Below, piece after piece: positions 34,682 through 48,600 of a stretch of 64,000 nucleotides of DNA (positions are counted from its first letter, which is position 1; each line of letters starts with the position of its first letter). The translations under genes were made by a program, and so were the position numbers. The notes beneath the pieces were generated by a model. The model was not told the DNA's origin. It made no database searches and saw only the letters and a program-made list of their open reading frames with translations. This DNA is from Gordionus sp. m RMFG-2023. Taxonomy: Eukaryota; Nematomorpha; Gordioida; Chordodea; Parachordodidae. The stretch lies in NCBI RefSeq assembly GCF_954871325.1, contig NC_088775.1, positions 61,047,561 through 61,111,560 on the forward strand, read 5' to 3'.

Positions 34682-35946
34682 ATGGTGGCAATGTTTCTTC
34701 ATCGGATAATAATTCATCTGTTAACTCTAATGGTTCCCTGTCTTCCTCCGGAACGGAAAGTAGTTCTATTTCATCCTCAACAAACGATTCCGACATTGAA
34801 ATAGACGATAATAACATTCGATCGTCCATATTTTTACAGGTTACACTTATTTCCTAAATTTAATTTGAAATAAAGGTATATAAAAAGTTACAGTTTTGAA
34901 TATATTTATACCATTTTGCTGATTTATACTTTTATTTTTGGGTGGTAAGATTTGTCGGAATAAATAAAATTTATGGCAAACGACAATAATTGGATTTAAA
35001 AAACAATATCAAAACCTTTTTTTATTAATTTTTTTGATTAGAAAAAAACAGACTCCTTTGCTGCAAATATTAATCAGAACCAAAAGGAATTAAACCAAGA
35101 TGACAGTGCATTAATTTATATTACTATAAAACAAAACTATTCACCATTTATTTTATATTGATAAATCATCTCTTTTCTGTTACTTATTTATTTTTAATAT
35201 TGCTTTTAAATATCTAGTGAAAAATATGAAATTATAAATGCGCATTGATATTATATTATGTTTAAGACATTGTTTTTAATTAAAATAATATCAAATTATA
35301 ATCCGTTCCCTTTATTTATATAGTTTTGATTTTGGAACAATTTAATTTATAGTACATTATGTTTTTTGAACTTAGCTGATCATTTTAACGATTGTTCGTT
35401 TTAACCTAAATTTTTACATTTATAATATTAATTTTTTATAGCTAATATAAATTTTCCTTTGATCAACATAATTAATAAGAGAACAAAAGTTAAATATGAA
35501 AATTAGAGGAAAATTTCATTAATTTTTAAAATGCTACCATTTATATTAATAATTTTTTGCCCATTCATAAAAACCCAGATGTACTATACAAAAGAAAATA
35601 TCCGTTCGAATTATCTGTCGATGAAATATCCATCTACCCCACTACATCCAATAACAAAGCGATAAAGAGACGCTCAGGTGATTCAGCAAATGATGACTCG
35701 TCTAACCTAGTTGATGCTACTTATTCTATCAATAACTTGACCTCTTCTGATTTGGATATAGTTTTGAACGCCGAAAATGTCAAGCGGTATCTGCAAAGAA
35801 GACCAATGACAACTAAAGAACTACTCCATAAATTCAAGAGCCGAGTCGGTACTAGAGAGCAATTGGCTGAACGCATGACTCTCATTTTGAAACAGTTAAA
35901 TCCAGAAAAGAAGTTTATAAAAGGGAAAATGTATCTGTTGTTATGA
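34682..35946 (+). CDS. GTF2F1: TFIIF alpha subunit (RAP74), last three exons
   Basis: General RNA polymerase II initiation and elongation factor, nuclear; pairs with RAP30 and recruits the FCP1 phosphatase through its C-terminal winged helix. Exons: 34682-34839, 35042-35105, 35579-35946, with GT-AG borders and matching phases (1, then 0, then 1). The first exon is a Ser/Asp-rich linker (SSSDNNSSVNSNGSLSSSGT), as in the disordered middle of RAP74. The last exon ends in the winged helix: ENVKRYLQRRPMTTKELLHK, then LILKQLNPEKK and KGKMYLLL before the stop. This layout is characteristic of RAP74 C-termini. The donor after the 64-bp exon (A|GTGCAT) is weak, so that exon is less certain. The N-terminal RAP30-binding half was not found in the window. 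Confidence 0.85.
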
Positions 35947-35975
35947 AAATATCCTGTTTGCATTTTTTTGATAGA

Positions 35976-35981
35976 AATAAA
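35976..35981 (+). promoter_or_regulatory. Poly(A) signal of the TFIIF-alpha gene
   Basis: AATAAA 30 bp after the stop codon, followed by T-rich sequence. Confidence 0.55.
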
Positions 35982-36109
35982 TATATTTTATATAATTTGG
36001 GATCATATTTTATAAATAAAATTTTATTGAATCTACACGATATGGTAAAATAAAATTTATTACTAAAAAAAGTATTAAAACATTTAACCCAATTTAGTAG
36101 GAAATTAAA

Positions 36110-36689
36110 TTGCGCATAGTGTTTTATTTATTTACTAAGAATATAGCTGGAGATATTATTTCAATATATATGAAGGTAGCGAAGGATTTAATTTTAAAGA
36201 AAGTTTTGCTAAAAATATTGAATTATGATATTTTAAATACATTTAACATCTCATATGGCATGGCTGTTAGGGAATATGCCATAGAGGTATGCAAAGCCTG
36301 GCCCGTCCAATCCTGCCCGTTAAAACTTTTTTAAAAATTTTCTTGGCTAAAGCCGAAATTTACGAAAAGTCAGACCGGCTCGTTAAAATTTTACAAAGTC
36401 CGCAACCCCCCGATTTTTTTATGCTAATTTTCCGGTCATCACATTTATAATATCTGTGTCTTATTTTTTCCCAATCTCAATTAATGCGATTATGTCTTTC
36501 CTCTATGACTCTATTTTACAACATTTATAAATCATTGTGTTTGATATCTGTATTGTGTATCTTTATTGGATCATATCATAAATAACTTGTTTAAAATTTT
36601 ATAAATTTACTCTATTATATATAGATGTATTTTTAGACAGCTTTTAAAATAAAAAGATAAGCAATCGAATATTTCAAAACAAAATTTCT
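36110..36689. other. Intergenic, with a one-sided hAT-like end
   Basis: TAGAGGTATGC at ~36283 followed by CCTGGCCCGTCC / CCTGCCCG words resembles the start of a non-autonomous hAT element, but no partner end or duplication was found. Confidence 0.3.
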
Positions 36690-37937
36690 CCGTAATTTCT
36701 ACCTTTTACATAAAATCCTTCAAGTCCTTCCCTCCCATCAAGCTTTCTTCCTTCTCAAAAACTTTTTATTTATCCCAAAAATCCAACACGCCTTCCGCTC
36801 TGCCCCACTTTTCTTATACCCGGAAATTCTCACCCATATTGAATCAACAATCAAAGACTCTTTAGAAGGCATCCTTAATGTAAAATTCAGCCATAATTCT
36901 TGGATGCAGGCCTCCTTACACTCGAAATTTGGGGGTCTTGGCTTAAGATCACCCGTGTCACTCAGCCTTGCTGCTTTTTTAGCCTCAGAATCAAGCTCCC
37001 GCTTAATTATGCTATCACTTAACAATAATCGCACAGACCCCCACTTTCTCCACGCCCTAGCAATCTGGAAAGAGAATTCCTTCTCCGCTCCAATCCCCAC
37101 ATCACGAAAGCAACATGACTGGGATCTTCCATTAATACGCCACTCCGTTGAATATTTAATATCGAGTGCTGCTTCTAAGGGATCCCCATCAATCCTTTCA
37201 CATTTATTATATCCCATTACAGTTGATGAATCCTTAACAGTTGATCATCTCTCTCTCTCCCACAACTGCAAGTTCCACAACTTTTGCCTTCCTTATCGGA
37301 CTATGAATGGTTAGAAGCTTTGCCCAGCTCAAACTTAGGACTTCTCTTAACAAACGAAGAATTACGCATAGCAATAGGTCTCCGTCTTGGTTGTAAAATA
37401 CTGGCCAACTCCACATGTACATTATGTTCCCAACCCGTTGATTGTTTTGGACACCATCCTCTTCATTGTCGATTCTCTAAAGGTAGACATTCTCGACACA
37501 GTGCAGTTAACGGCACCATTCTCCGTGCTCTACGCTCAGCTCAAATTCCAGCAACTCTCGAACCCTGTGGCCTCTCAACCGAGAATAATATACGTCCAGA
37601 TGGGCTGACATTAATACCATGGAGTAATGGAATTCCATTAGCATGGGACTATACCTGCATCGACCGATTTGCTCTATCCTTTAATAAGAACTCATTCATG
37701 CGAGCTGATTACTCGAAAATTAATAAATACACTTCCCTAACAAATTGCAATCTCATACCAATCGTATCCGACACAACCGGGTCTTTTGGCAATCATGCCC
37801 TAACCTTCTTCAAAACCCTCGGTAAAAAAATCCGCGCCATCACTGGTGACCCTCAGGAAGGCTTCTATCTCAGACAGCGCATATCTATTGATATATGCAG
37901 ATCTAACTGCATTGCCATCCATGCCTCTCTTTCTTGA
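36690..37937 (+). pseudogene. R2-like LINE, 5'-truncated, restriction-like endonuclease end
   Basis: Starts after the RT catalytic core, in the post-RT region, and runs to the natural stop. Visible: FGGLGLRSPVSL (~36930); a CCHC module CTLC … HHPLHC (37415-37470); RHSRHS; RPDG (~37595); AWDYTCID (~37645), i.e. the Cys/His plus PD…D layout of R2-type endonucleases; then a conserved tail (TGDPQEGFYLRQRISI). The upstream frame and the endonuclease frame differ by one frameshift near 37260-37285. Younger-looking than the copy at 14793-16740 and of a different subfamily. The endonuclease would nick target DNA to prime reverse transcription. Confidence 0.75.
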
Positions 37938-39122
37938 CCTCCTCCCACCCAACATACAATTTACTATTCTAATTATTTTATTTTTTTATTATACAGTTTT
38001 TTATATAGATTTTATATAAATAGTTTACATGACATTTTTAATATATATATTTTTTTAAATTACGTATATATGTTTTACTTTTAACGTTCAATGTATTAAA
38101 TATTATAAAGTTCTTAATAAAAAGTTTATACCTTAAAAAAACATATTGTAATTATTTTCAAATAGTAAATCAAAGTATTACTTTAAATTCAAAAAAATAT
38201 ATCAAAATTTTGATTCCCAGGCTATATTCAAAATCTACGAAAAATCAGAGATTTGCGATACACTGCCTGATTGTTTATATATAAATTGTTAAGCCCGGCC
38301 TGGCCAAATTTTTGTTACTAATTGCCCGGCCAGAAATTTTTTTGTGTATACCTTGCCCTACACGATCCGTTTTAATTTTTTCAGAATTTTCCCAGCTCGA
38401 TATTGATCTCAGCATTTTAGATATTATATTTTTTGTAATATTAAAGGTCAAAGTATGAAAAATAATTGATAAAAAAAATTTCTTAACTGTTGGTACAACA
38501 TCGTTCAACCACATTAGATGAATAAAATGTAAAAAGTTGGTTGATTCCTGGTCTTAATTGCATTAGCCAAGACATACATGCAAAACATGTGGCTATCAAT
38601 TTATAATTAGTCATAGTCTTACTATAGTATTGAATACCAAACATTTTAGAGCCTGCTAATTTATCATCAGATGAAAGCCGGGGCCATATGGTTTAACTTC
38701 AGTACTTTTGTCTTAAGGTAAATCCTTAATCTGGGACTTCACATGCATATTCCTTTCCAAATAATGTTTATTCGAATCCGGTTGATATTGCCTAGACAAA
38801 ATATAAATATACTAAATTAATTAACAAATCTCTTCCCTTTGTCATAATCAAGCAGCTTTTAAAAAACATAGGAGCAAAATCAGAGCCATTACATCAGATC
38901 ACGATAATTATTTTTCTAAAACACAAAATATTTAAAATAAATAAAATTATTTTAAACTATAATTATGCATATAATTTATTATGTGACCACACTTCCATTA
39001 TTATATAGTCACCATTTTTTATATTTTATTTTTTAAATATTTGCTTTACAAGGATTTTAAACTGTAATGTTAAAAAGATCTCCACATAAAAAATGAAAAT
39101 ATAAAAATCACTTTATTTTGAT
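37938..39122. other. AT-rich intergenic sequence with a GCCCGGCC cluster
   Basis: LINE 3' tail, then AT-rich DNA. AAGCCCGGCCTGGCC and TTGCCCGGCCAG at ~38290-38330 are again hAT-like subterminal words without detectable ends. No gene. Confidence 0.35.
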
Positions 39123-39130
39123 ATTAGAAT

Positions 39131-39994
39131 TAGTGATCTATATCGAGTCTAATTTTTAAAGCCTGGCCCGAATTTTTTTAAAAAAAATTTGTCCGGCCCG
39201 GTCCGATCCCGAAAGAAATTTATTTATTTATCCCAAAGCCTGACCCGGTTTAGAATTGTGAAATCAATACCCATTGTAGCTTCAATACCGTATTGATAAT
39301 ATCATTGTAGATTCAATACCATAGTGATATTTTGGTATTGTAGAATCAATACCATATTGATTTTTAAGAGATGTTTTTATCGTTTCAAATATATTGGCGG
39401 CGATTAAAATTGTAAAATATTTATTCTTATATATTTTTTCATCGTTTTATATATATTGGCGGCATTAAAATTGTAAAATATTTATTCTTATATATTTTTT
39501 CATCGTTTTATATATATTGGCGGCATTAAAATTGTAAAATATCTATTCATTATATATTTTTTCATCGTTTCAAATATATTGGCGGCCATTAAAATTGTAA
39601 AATATTTATTATTATATTTTTATTCATCGTTTCAAATATATTTTAGATTTTATTCGTAAAAGTTAGGTTCGGTCATAAATTATTAATAGGTATTGATTTT
39701 ACAATACTACACCGGAATAAAAATTATTTATCCTTCTTGTCCGGTTCGAATTTATTTAAATAGAAATATTTAATATTTCTTTTTATTGTAAAAAAATATT
39801 CCACAAATAAAAAAAATTAGCGCCTTGTTTCTTCAAGAATTTATTTGACAAAATGTAATATAATATTTAAAAATTTAAGCTTAGCCCGAAATTTTTAAAA
39901 AAAATATTAGATCCTACCCAGCCCGAATCGAAATAATTTTCTTTAAATGGACCCGGGGCTCGTTACGGGCCGGGCCGTGATTTGCAGATCACTA
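39131..39994. mobile_element. Non-autonomous hAT-like element with internal minisatellite
   Basis: The ends TAGTGATCTA and GCAGATCACTA are inverted repeats; the flanks ATTAGAAT (39123-39130) and ATTAGAAA (39995-40002) are an 8-bp duplication with one mismatch. Subterminal CCTGGCCCG / GGCCCGGTCCG and GGGCCGGGCCG words flank a ~62-bp tandem repeat (39375-39650, about four and a half copies, each with ATATATTGGCGGC). No protein. Confidence 0.75.
39375..39650 (+). repeat. ~62-bp tandem repeat inside the hAT-like element
   Basis: Units run CATCGTTT…ATATTGGCGGC…ATTAAAATTGTAAAATATTTA. Copies two and three are nearly identical. Confidence 0.8.
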
Positions 39995-42128
39995 ATTAGA
40001 AAAACTATTTATTAATCTATAATTTGATTAGAATTTTATTTAAAAAAATAGTTTATTATAAATTGAAATGAAATATTTTTGGAAGAATAAGAAAATTGAA
40101 ATCAAATTGACATGAACATTAATTCTTTCAATATATTAATGTCAAATGAAATTTAATTTTTATAATAATTCTATATTCATATTTGATGATACAATTCTGG
40201 GATTCATATAGATAAGATTATTAAATTTGTAAACATATATATGGCTTGGGTGTAGTTCCCCTCATATACTTCATATCTGGGTTACAAGGTTTGTTGGTAT
40301 CCTTGAGTAAAGAAATCGGCATAATTATATGGAGGATGGGCCTTCATATAATTCACGTACGCTCACATTTGGGCAGGTCTATGACCAACGTGCAAATAAA
40401 GATAAAGATTAGTACATCTATAACACTGTGTGACAAGAAAAATGGGAGAAGAAAATAAAAACAAGTTTTGGTGCAGAATTTGACGCTGAGTTCGAATCCG
40501 TTTTCCAAATTTTCCCTACACGTCAAGTTTTAAAAATATTACTGTATAAAGACAACTTTTCGAAATCTCAAAAATGGTAAAATATAGGTCTTTATACGGA
40601 TATATTTTAAAAAGTATCAAATAAAAATCCCTGAAAATTTTCTTTATAAATTTACTAATTTTTATAATTTTTTATCGATTGGTTTTTGAGAAAAATGGTA
40701 AAGAATTTCGTTTTGGGGGTCTTAAGTTTTCAATTTAAATTACTATAAAAATTATTAACTTTAGAAAATAAATTTTATATAATTTTGCTTCAAATATGCT
40801 CAAGATTTTATATTAATTCTAATTATGTTTCATGCCATGAAAATTCAACCAAAATCTATAAATTAAAAACGTCGGTACAGATATTTTCGAACTTTTTAAT
40901 TTGTACACTTTTATTGAATTTTCTCTGCATAAAGCATTTTTAAAGCAAAATTAAGGTAATATTTATCTTTTTTAGTTGTATTTAGTAATATTTTATGCAT
41001 TTATGATCAATTTATACCAAAATCAGATATCTGTACCCACTTTTTTACTTTGTACTCTTTTTGAATTGTGCATTTTTGAGGCAAAATTCATTTAAAATGC
41101 AATAATTGGTAATTTTTTATTAATATTTATCTTTTTTAGATGTATTTAAGAATATTTGTATTTTTAATCAATTTATATCAAAATATATGATTTTCCAATG
41201 AAGTACCTTGAACCCGTAGTATGGGCAATAAATAATAATGCCAAATAACGAGTAGGAAGAAAGGAGAAGAATTATTTTTTTTCGCGCTTAATTTTTCATA
41301 AACATTTAATTTCTTTCATAAATTTTTTTTTATAATAAATATATTAAATGATATTAAAAAAGATTTTATAAATAAAGGTAAATTAAAAAATATAGGTTGT
41401 TTAAAAATTGAGTAAGGATTTTATAAAAAAAAATGTATAATAATAATAAGGAAGGTTTGCTGCAAAAATTAAAATATTTTTTTAGTTGTAGGGATCATTA
41501 GAACCGAAATTATAAACCTTCTAAAAGTGCTAAAGATGACCTTTTTGGCCACTTTAACCTAAAATAAATAAAAAACCTGACGTGCTAGAAAAAAACTGAC
41601 AGCGGATTTAGAATATGCATAAAAAACTGTCTTAAAACATGTTTATTTTAGTTTCTCCCAAAAAATCGTCGAAATTTGTCACACAGTGAGTTAATGACAA
41701 TCGACAAGCTTAAAAAGAAGTAATTTTTCATACTTTGACCCTTGATATCTCCAAAAATATAAGAGCTAGAATGCTAAAATTGGCCACTACTTAAGTTACC
41801 TAAGTTTATTTACAGAAATTTCCCATGGAATGGCCCTCATTTGCATGTCCCGGTTTGAGGTTTAAACTAAAAAAAATACGGACTAGGCAAAAAACTTAGA
41901 ATAATTAAATTTGTAAATTTTTTCTTAAAAATTATGGGCCGGGCAACTTGTACCCAATTTTATTACGACTAAGCTGAACCTTTTTAAAGATCAGGGCCAG
42001 GCCTTGCTGGATCTTTACTAATATATTAAACAAATTTGATTAAAATAGAAAAAATGAAGATAATATCTAGAATATTATTAATTTAAAAAGAATGATTCTT
42101 TTTATTATTACAAAGATGAAAATTTAAT
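39995..42128. other. AT-rich intergenic sequence with degenerate repeats
   Basis: Two diverged ~180-bp direct copies lie at about 40880-41035 and 41035-41190 (sharing TTTATCTTTTTTAG and AATCAATTTATA-like words). GGGCCGGGCAACTTG and GGGCCAGGCC words at 41936-42005 resemble other subterminal clusters. The 70-residue frame at 40246-40458 has no recognisable domain. Confidence 0.35.
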
Positions 42129-42230
42129 TCAAGTCTTAATGATCATGGTTGTGAAGATGCGAAGTATTTTTATTGCTTTTTTGGAGTGCATTGTTTTCCA
42201 CAACTTATTAATTTTGCCTGGGGTAGAATT
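42129..42230 (-). pseudogene. Degenerate duplicate of the GLUT gene's last exon (3' part)
   Basis: The minus strand matches the end of the exon at 42902-42666: both share …FKK/SKK…NKNT…HLH…HDH (AATAAAAATACTTCGCATCTTCAC versus AATAAAAATACTCCGCATCTGCAC). One base fewer after the AAAAAAGC run shifts its frame relative to the upstream part. The membrane-spanning start of the exon is not recognisable in this copy. It lies about 0.5 kb downstream of the real exon, so it is a local tandem duplicate or a trace of a paralogous gene. Confidence 0.6.
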
Positions 42231-42665
42231 ATTTATAGAAAATAAGAGTATTTTTGATAATTTACAAAATTCATAGAACATAATTAAAAAATTGAAATAT
42301 TTATTTAAGGAGCGAAATAGATCTTTGAAATTGGAATATTTATTATATATTATTATCACAATTATCAACTATATATATTTTAAAAAGAATAATCAATTAA
42401 CATTTAAATTTATCTAAACGGGTAGAAAATAAATAAAAAAATTATATAAGAAAATAAAAAATTGAAATATAAACACAACAAAAACATATATTTAAATTAA
42501 GATATAAAATAAAATAATTTTTATGATTATAAAACATAACATTCTTTTGTTATACTTAAGTTTTTAAATATTATGAAATTTATGTTGAAAAAAAATATGA
42601 TTAACCTTAAAATATGAAGATATATGCTAATTTAAAAATAAAAATACAAAGGTTCTAATTGATAT

Positions 42666-45600
42666 TTAAAAATGAGTTTTATGATCGTGGTCGTGCAGAT
42701 GCGGAGTATTTTTATTGCCTTTTTTGAAGTGATAATTTTTCCAAAATTGATAAATTTTGCTCTTTTCTTGAGGAGTCATGAAGAGACGAGCGAGCTCATC
42801 TGAAGTTCTACCTTGAGTCTCTGGCAGGTAGAAATAGGTGTAAAGCCAGAATAATGTCAACAACACTGTAAATACTAGGAAAACGTAATTGTTTAATTCC
42901 ATCTGTTTAATTATACAAAAATTTGATATAGATTTATAATTATATAAATAATTGTGAAATAAAAAATTATAATTTTTGAAAATGGCTGCAGTATGAAAGC
43001 ATATGGCTCCTTGATTACTATAGGATCCAATACTGGCTCTGGCCCATTTTTAAATAGAAGTCACATAATTTTGGCGCTCTTTACATAATTAATTTATTTC
43101 TATAAATATTGAGTAAAATTCAAGTTAATTTAATAAAAATAATTAATTTTTTATCTACTTTCCCTAAAGGAATAGTTCAACTACTGATTAGCTATTTTCT
43201 CAAAAATTATGAAAGCGCTCTATAGCTATATCTATTTTTTATAAATATATCATTACATAAGTAATAAAGGTCTAAAAAAAATATGCCTAGAAATGATTAA
43301 TTATATATAATTTTATTCAATCTTTTAGAGAATTTCACCTAAGAAAAAATATTATTTTTCACCCAAAAACATTCTTCGCTAAGCAAAGTCGTTTCAATTG
43401 GAGAACTGGATAAGATTAAGGTATTATATTTTATTAAAAGGGGGTATTAAAGGAGGAAACTCATTTAGATGTAATAAAGTTTATTGCAAAAAATTAGTTA
43501 TATAGTCATATTTATAACTGGCTATCTTCGACATATATATCATCAAAAAATTTTAGAATGATAGATGTTTTTATTGGATGATTTTTTTTAATGTTGATAC
43601 TGATGATGATTAGATACATTTTCATAAGCCAATCTATGAATTAGCATATATTTTATTTTCCTATTCCCTTAGCTTCAACCATATCCAATTTTCTTAAATT
43701 AGGCAGATCAGAGGGGAAAATATTTGTCATTAACAGAATATTAGTGTCCTGGTTTCTTTTACCTATAAATGCAAAATATTGTTATAGAATCTATCATCAG
43801 ATTAAATTTTGGGAACTTGTTTTAAGATTACTATTTTTAAACTTATTTATGATTGTGAATAAGATGTCATTATTTCTATTTCAAGTTTTAATAAATTAAT
43901 GAATGCAAAAGTCTAAATGATTTGAATAAATTTATTTTTAAAACACCCATTATATTTATTCAAATTATATAGATTTTCTAGTCACATAATATCTTTTTCA
44001 AATAGTGTCCTTTTTATAAAACATAGTTTCCTTACTTTCTAATAAGACATGGGAAAGACATTTTTTGAAATTAGTCCCGATACCTACAAAAATACGAATC
44101 AAATTATTCGTTTTTCGGATCAAATAATTGTATTATTCATACGAATTGAATAATTCCTCAATCATATGAATTCTAAAAATATTGAACAATTCGCGAAAAT
44201 TAATTCTTAAGATAATTATAATTTAAAAAAGTGATTTATAGATGTGGAAATAAAGTAAAAATAAGAGATTCCGCAAGAAAGCTAAAATATTAATAGACGA
44301 ATAATATATTTATTTGAATAGAATAATTTTTTATTATTATTCGTAGAATACGAATCAAATTGAATAACGAAAAATTCGTATTTATAGGTACTCACTATGT
44401 TTAAAAAGGACACCATATGACTAAAAGTTATAAATAAAATAATTATATTCATCATTTTAAAATATTAATTAAATTGTTTTTTAAAAATATTAAATAAGTA
44501 GTGTTTTAGATAAACTACTCCTAATATAATCTAATACCTATTAAATTAATTAGCTATTTCTTTCTATAGAAAAGTAACGTCATTGCTGATCGTTACTCAA
44601 AAAGTTCAGCGCATCATTTTCAATAGTTACTTTATTGATCTAAAAAATTATATTAAATATTCATTTATACTTTATCAAATAAATGAATATGTTAAAGAAA
44701 CTTAATGCAAACAACAACAAATTTAAAAGTTTTCCAGCAATAAACATAATGTTTAATAAAAGTTGAAACCCATCTCTGTATAGAGATATTTATTTCTATT
44801 TTGCATTTGATAATTTCTCATAATATAAATTATTTTAAAAAAGATATTGATATTTAAAAAAATCAAAGATCTTTATTATAATTGTTATTATTCATACTAA
44901 TAAAATAATAGGAGTATTTAAAATTTTAAAGGAGGGAGGGGGGTGGGGTAGTTGGCTTTTTTACAATAAATTTTATGTATTTTAGATTCGTCTTTTATAA
45001 GCTTTTGGCCTGATTACATTTTTTAAATATAATTTTGGCTTGTCAGTTTTTTTGGAAATGATTTTCGAAAATTTCAATTATAGTCATTATTCTAATAAAT
45101 TAGTTATTTTTTTTAAAATTATAATGACGTACTAATTTTTAGGGGATAGAGTGAGCATGGTAGTATATTTTAAAATTAGTTTTAAAATGATATTTACGAA
45201 AACCGATCGTAAGGAAGTGAAAATCCACCCCCCTAAATTGAGTACGCTGATATACCCTTGCAGAGGCGGACTGGCCATATCAAGTGGAAAATTTGCCCAC
45301 GAAACCACGAGAAAATGTCGATATAGTAGATTAGAAAAAAAGGAGGCCGGGCTGATTAAAATTTATATACTTTTTTTCATAAAAGAAGATGTGAATTATG
45401 ATTTTTCTCTTATCATATTCATATATTCTAAAGACTAACAATTATTTTTATCATGCTTATTTAGATATCATAATAAGAGATTTATTAAGGAATAGATATT
45501 GTATTTTATGGGTTTTTTTTTATTCTTTCAAAAAAGATATGATTCGAATGTCAAGTTTTGATAAATTTTATATATAAAATTTATATAATATTTGTGATAA

Positions 45601-48600
45601 TAAAGTTTTAGATGAACAAAACTTATTCTAAATATAATCAGACCACAATAAATATTTAGCAATGAAAAGGAAAATTTAAATAATAGGAATTTCACTAGAC
45701 GATACGAATTATATCAAAAATTAATTAAATGCTTAGAGATCATTTAGAGAAGGCTATTATTTTCAGGAAAAAAAAATAGAAAATGACTGAAACTTTCCCA
45801 TAGATCAAATTTCAAAGGAAGAAGTACTCTATTCACTTTATTGTCAAAGATATGCATTAAAAAAGTTATTAATGCTGTTCCAGATAAAAATTAATTTAAA
45901 AAATGAAGTTAGATAGTTAAAGATTTAGTTTGCAAATATATAGTACACAAGACATCTTCGCTTATCTTAGTGAATTAAATAAAAGAATGAATACTATCCT
46001 TTTAAATAATTCATCCGGCAAAAGTAAGCCAGGCTCTAAAAAATAGGTGAAACAAGGTTATGGGCACGTGAGAACTTATTCCCGACAGCAGAATTGCGAT
46101 ACAGTAAATAAATGGCTTTAGGTTAAACTTCTACGATAGCTAAATCTTTGATTGAGAATATGTGCAAGCTTAAATAGTTAAATCAGCTATAACTTTTTTG
46201 AAATTTTTTAAATATTAGGTATTCTGTTCAAGGAAGATGTCCAGCGATGAATGAAAATATGTGTATAAAAAGATCGATTGGAAGTATTTCATCCTATGAT
46301 CAAATTATAAAATTGAAAAAACGGACTTTGGCAAACAAAAAGTTATAATGAATATGCAATATTTGTATCCGAAGAAAGATATTTTTGAAAAGCAAGAAAG
46401 TTTCACAATTGAAAAAGTATGCAGTGACAAATACAACATGAATTTCAGTAATAATAATTCCAACCAAGTTCAATAACAAGTGGAATCATGCTTAATAAGT
46501 GCCTATGAGATTCTTTATCAATATAATTGCACATTACCAGGGTTGGTCACGTATTTGATAATTTAATGGTTACTGTCACTCAAAGAAGAAATTTAACAGA
46601 TGAGTTACCATTTTTGCCTAAAAAACGGTTGCGTTAGATTTTATATGTGCAATTCTTAAAATAACATATGTGATTATCAGGTCATAATAGTCTTTTTCTT
46701 AATACATGTTTTCATCTAAAAAATAAGAAATAACCATGTAGAATAAGAATAAGCCATTAAAGGGAGCCCGGTTGAAGACCGGTTAAAATCGGATAAAATT
46801 GGGCATAAGGTTGAACTTCCCTCTCCCCACCTCCTCTTCAGTCCGCTACTACACCCTTGCAATTATAATATGTGAATACCTAGGGCTAAAGTGTTATTTG
46901 ATGCGAAGATCTAGAAAAATTCATTCAATATATTTTTCTTCTATAATAACTTGATCCATCCTTTAAAATTCGCTAACTAAAATTTTTTATTTTATGATTA
47001 GGGCATACACTTCTAGAAACCCTAAAATTTGATTAAATTATATCGTTATTGAGTTATTTTTTAGGGCAGCCACTTTTAAATTTAAGACCAAAATTTTATA
47101 TCAAAATAATAATGTTTACCATCAAATTTATTTGTTGTACTCATTAAGAAATAAACCATTGTAATAAAGTTAATAAAGATCTACTGTTATTATTATAGTT
47201 CCAATTTATGGTTTATTTTAAAATGATAATTCCCTTGAAATGAAGTATTTAATTCATATATTTTATTTAAGGATATTAATATATTATAGTAGTGCTGTAA
47301 ACATTTCTAAAAAAATGAAACGCGCTCGCGTTTAAGTTCATAGACAAAAATCGAACGCGTTCCCTTTCATTCAAAATTTTATGATAAATTTTTTTTTTAA
47401 TTTAATCTAATATAAATAAATGTTTTATATTTTTTAACACAATATATTAGCCATATTAGGCTGTGTCCAAAGTATCAAAAAAATTTAATCGCGCAATTTG
47501 CGCAAATCTAGCGAAAAAAAAATATAAGCCATTTTTAATGGAAAATTAAAATGTAGTCAAATTTCTATAAATACCAAAAAATGATTTAGGCCAAAATTTT
47601 AATTTTCCATTAAAAATGGCTTATATTTTTTTTTTCGCTAGATTTGCGCAAATTGTGCGATTAAATTTTTTTGATACTTTGGACACAGCCTTAAATAATA
47701 ATATAGTTTTATATTGATAATATAATTATAAATACAATATAATTTATCAAATAAAAAGATATTTTTATTTATAAAAAATTTTTCTTAATAATTTTTAATA
47801 ACAATTATTTTTCAAAATTTCCAACTGATAGACAGGAACGAATGGCAGTTAATGCAGCATTAGCTATACTAAAAACGCGATCTACAAGGGCGGATGAGGG
47901 GATTGCGGTATTACATTTAATAAACACCACTTTTAACGTGGGGAATTTATTAACATTTATTGTTTTGTTATTTGCTTCAATAAATTGAGATAAGTTACCC
48001 TCCTCCACCTTTCTCTACTTCATCATCAAAAAAAAGGATATCTCGAAATTAACAATTCTTGCATTATTATTTCTAGGTTTTCAATGCATTTTTTTCAATA
48101 AAGCTATAAGTTTATTTTTTATAGGTTCGTTCTGTGGAAGTTGTATCCATGGCCATTGAAGTTTGAATACTGGATGTATAATTGCAGAAATAACATATTG
48201 ATCTTCATATATATGTTCAAATCTTTAAAAAAATAAAATATATGTAATTAATTTGATAGTGATATGTATAATACCTTTTATTAATCCCATTTAATACTGC
48301 GTCTATCAATGGTTGACCATATTTGAGGTCACTAATTTTTTTTAATCATAAAATAACTATCATTTATGTTTGGGTTAAAATAGCCCAAATGCATTTTTTT
48401 CTTCAAATTTAATGATTTTACTTAGTTATATTATATTATATAAAATAATTAATATTATATAAGCAAATGTCGTTTTAAATTGGAACTTGAAGATTTTGAC
48501 ACTGGTATAATACTTTTTGGGCACATTACACTGGCTAAGTATTGAATTAGTTCCTTCAATATAGGATGTTACTGTAAAATATTTATCATATTTGACCATG

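Noticed and set aside
34617-34829. Minus-strand acidic ORF
   Set aside because: It is the antisense shadow of the Ser-rich TFIIF-alpha exon.
40246-40458. 70-residue ORF with a GLQGLLVSLSKEIG stretch
   Set aside because: No recognisable domain, no splice context, short; probably chance.
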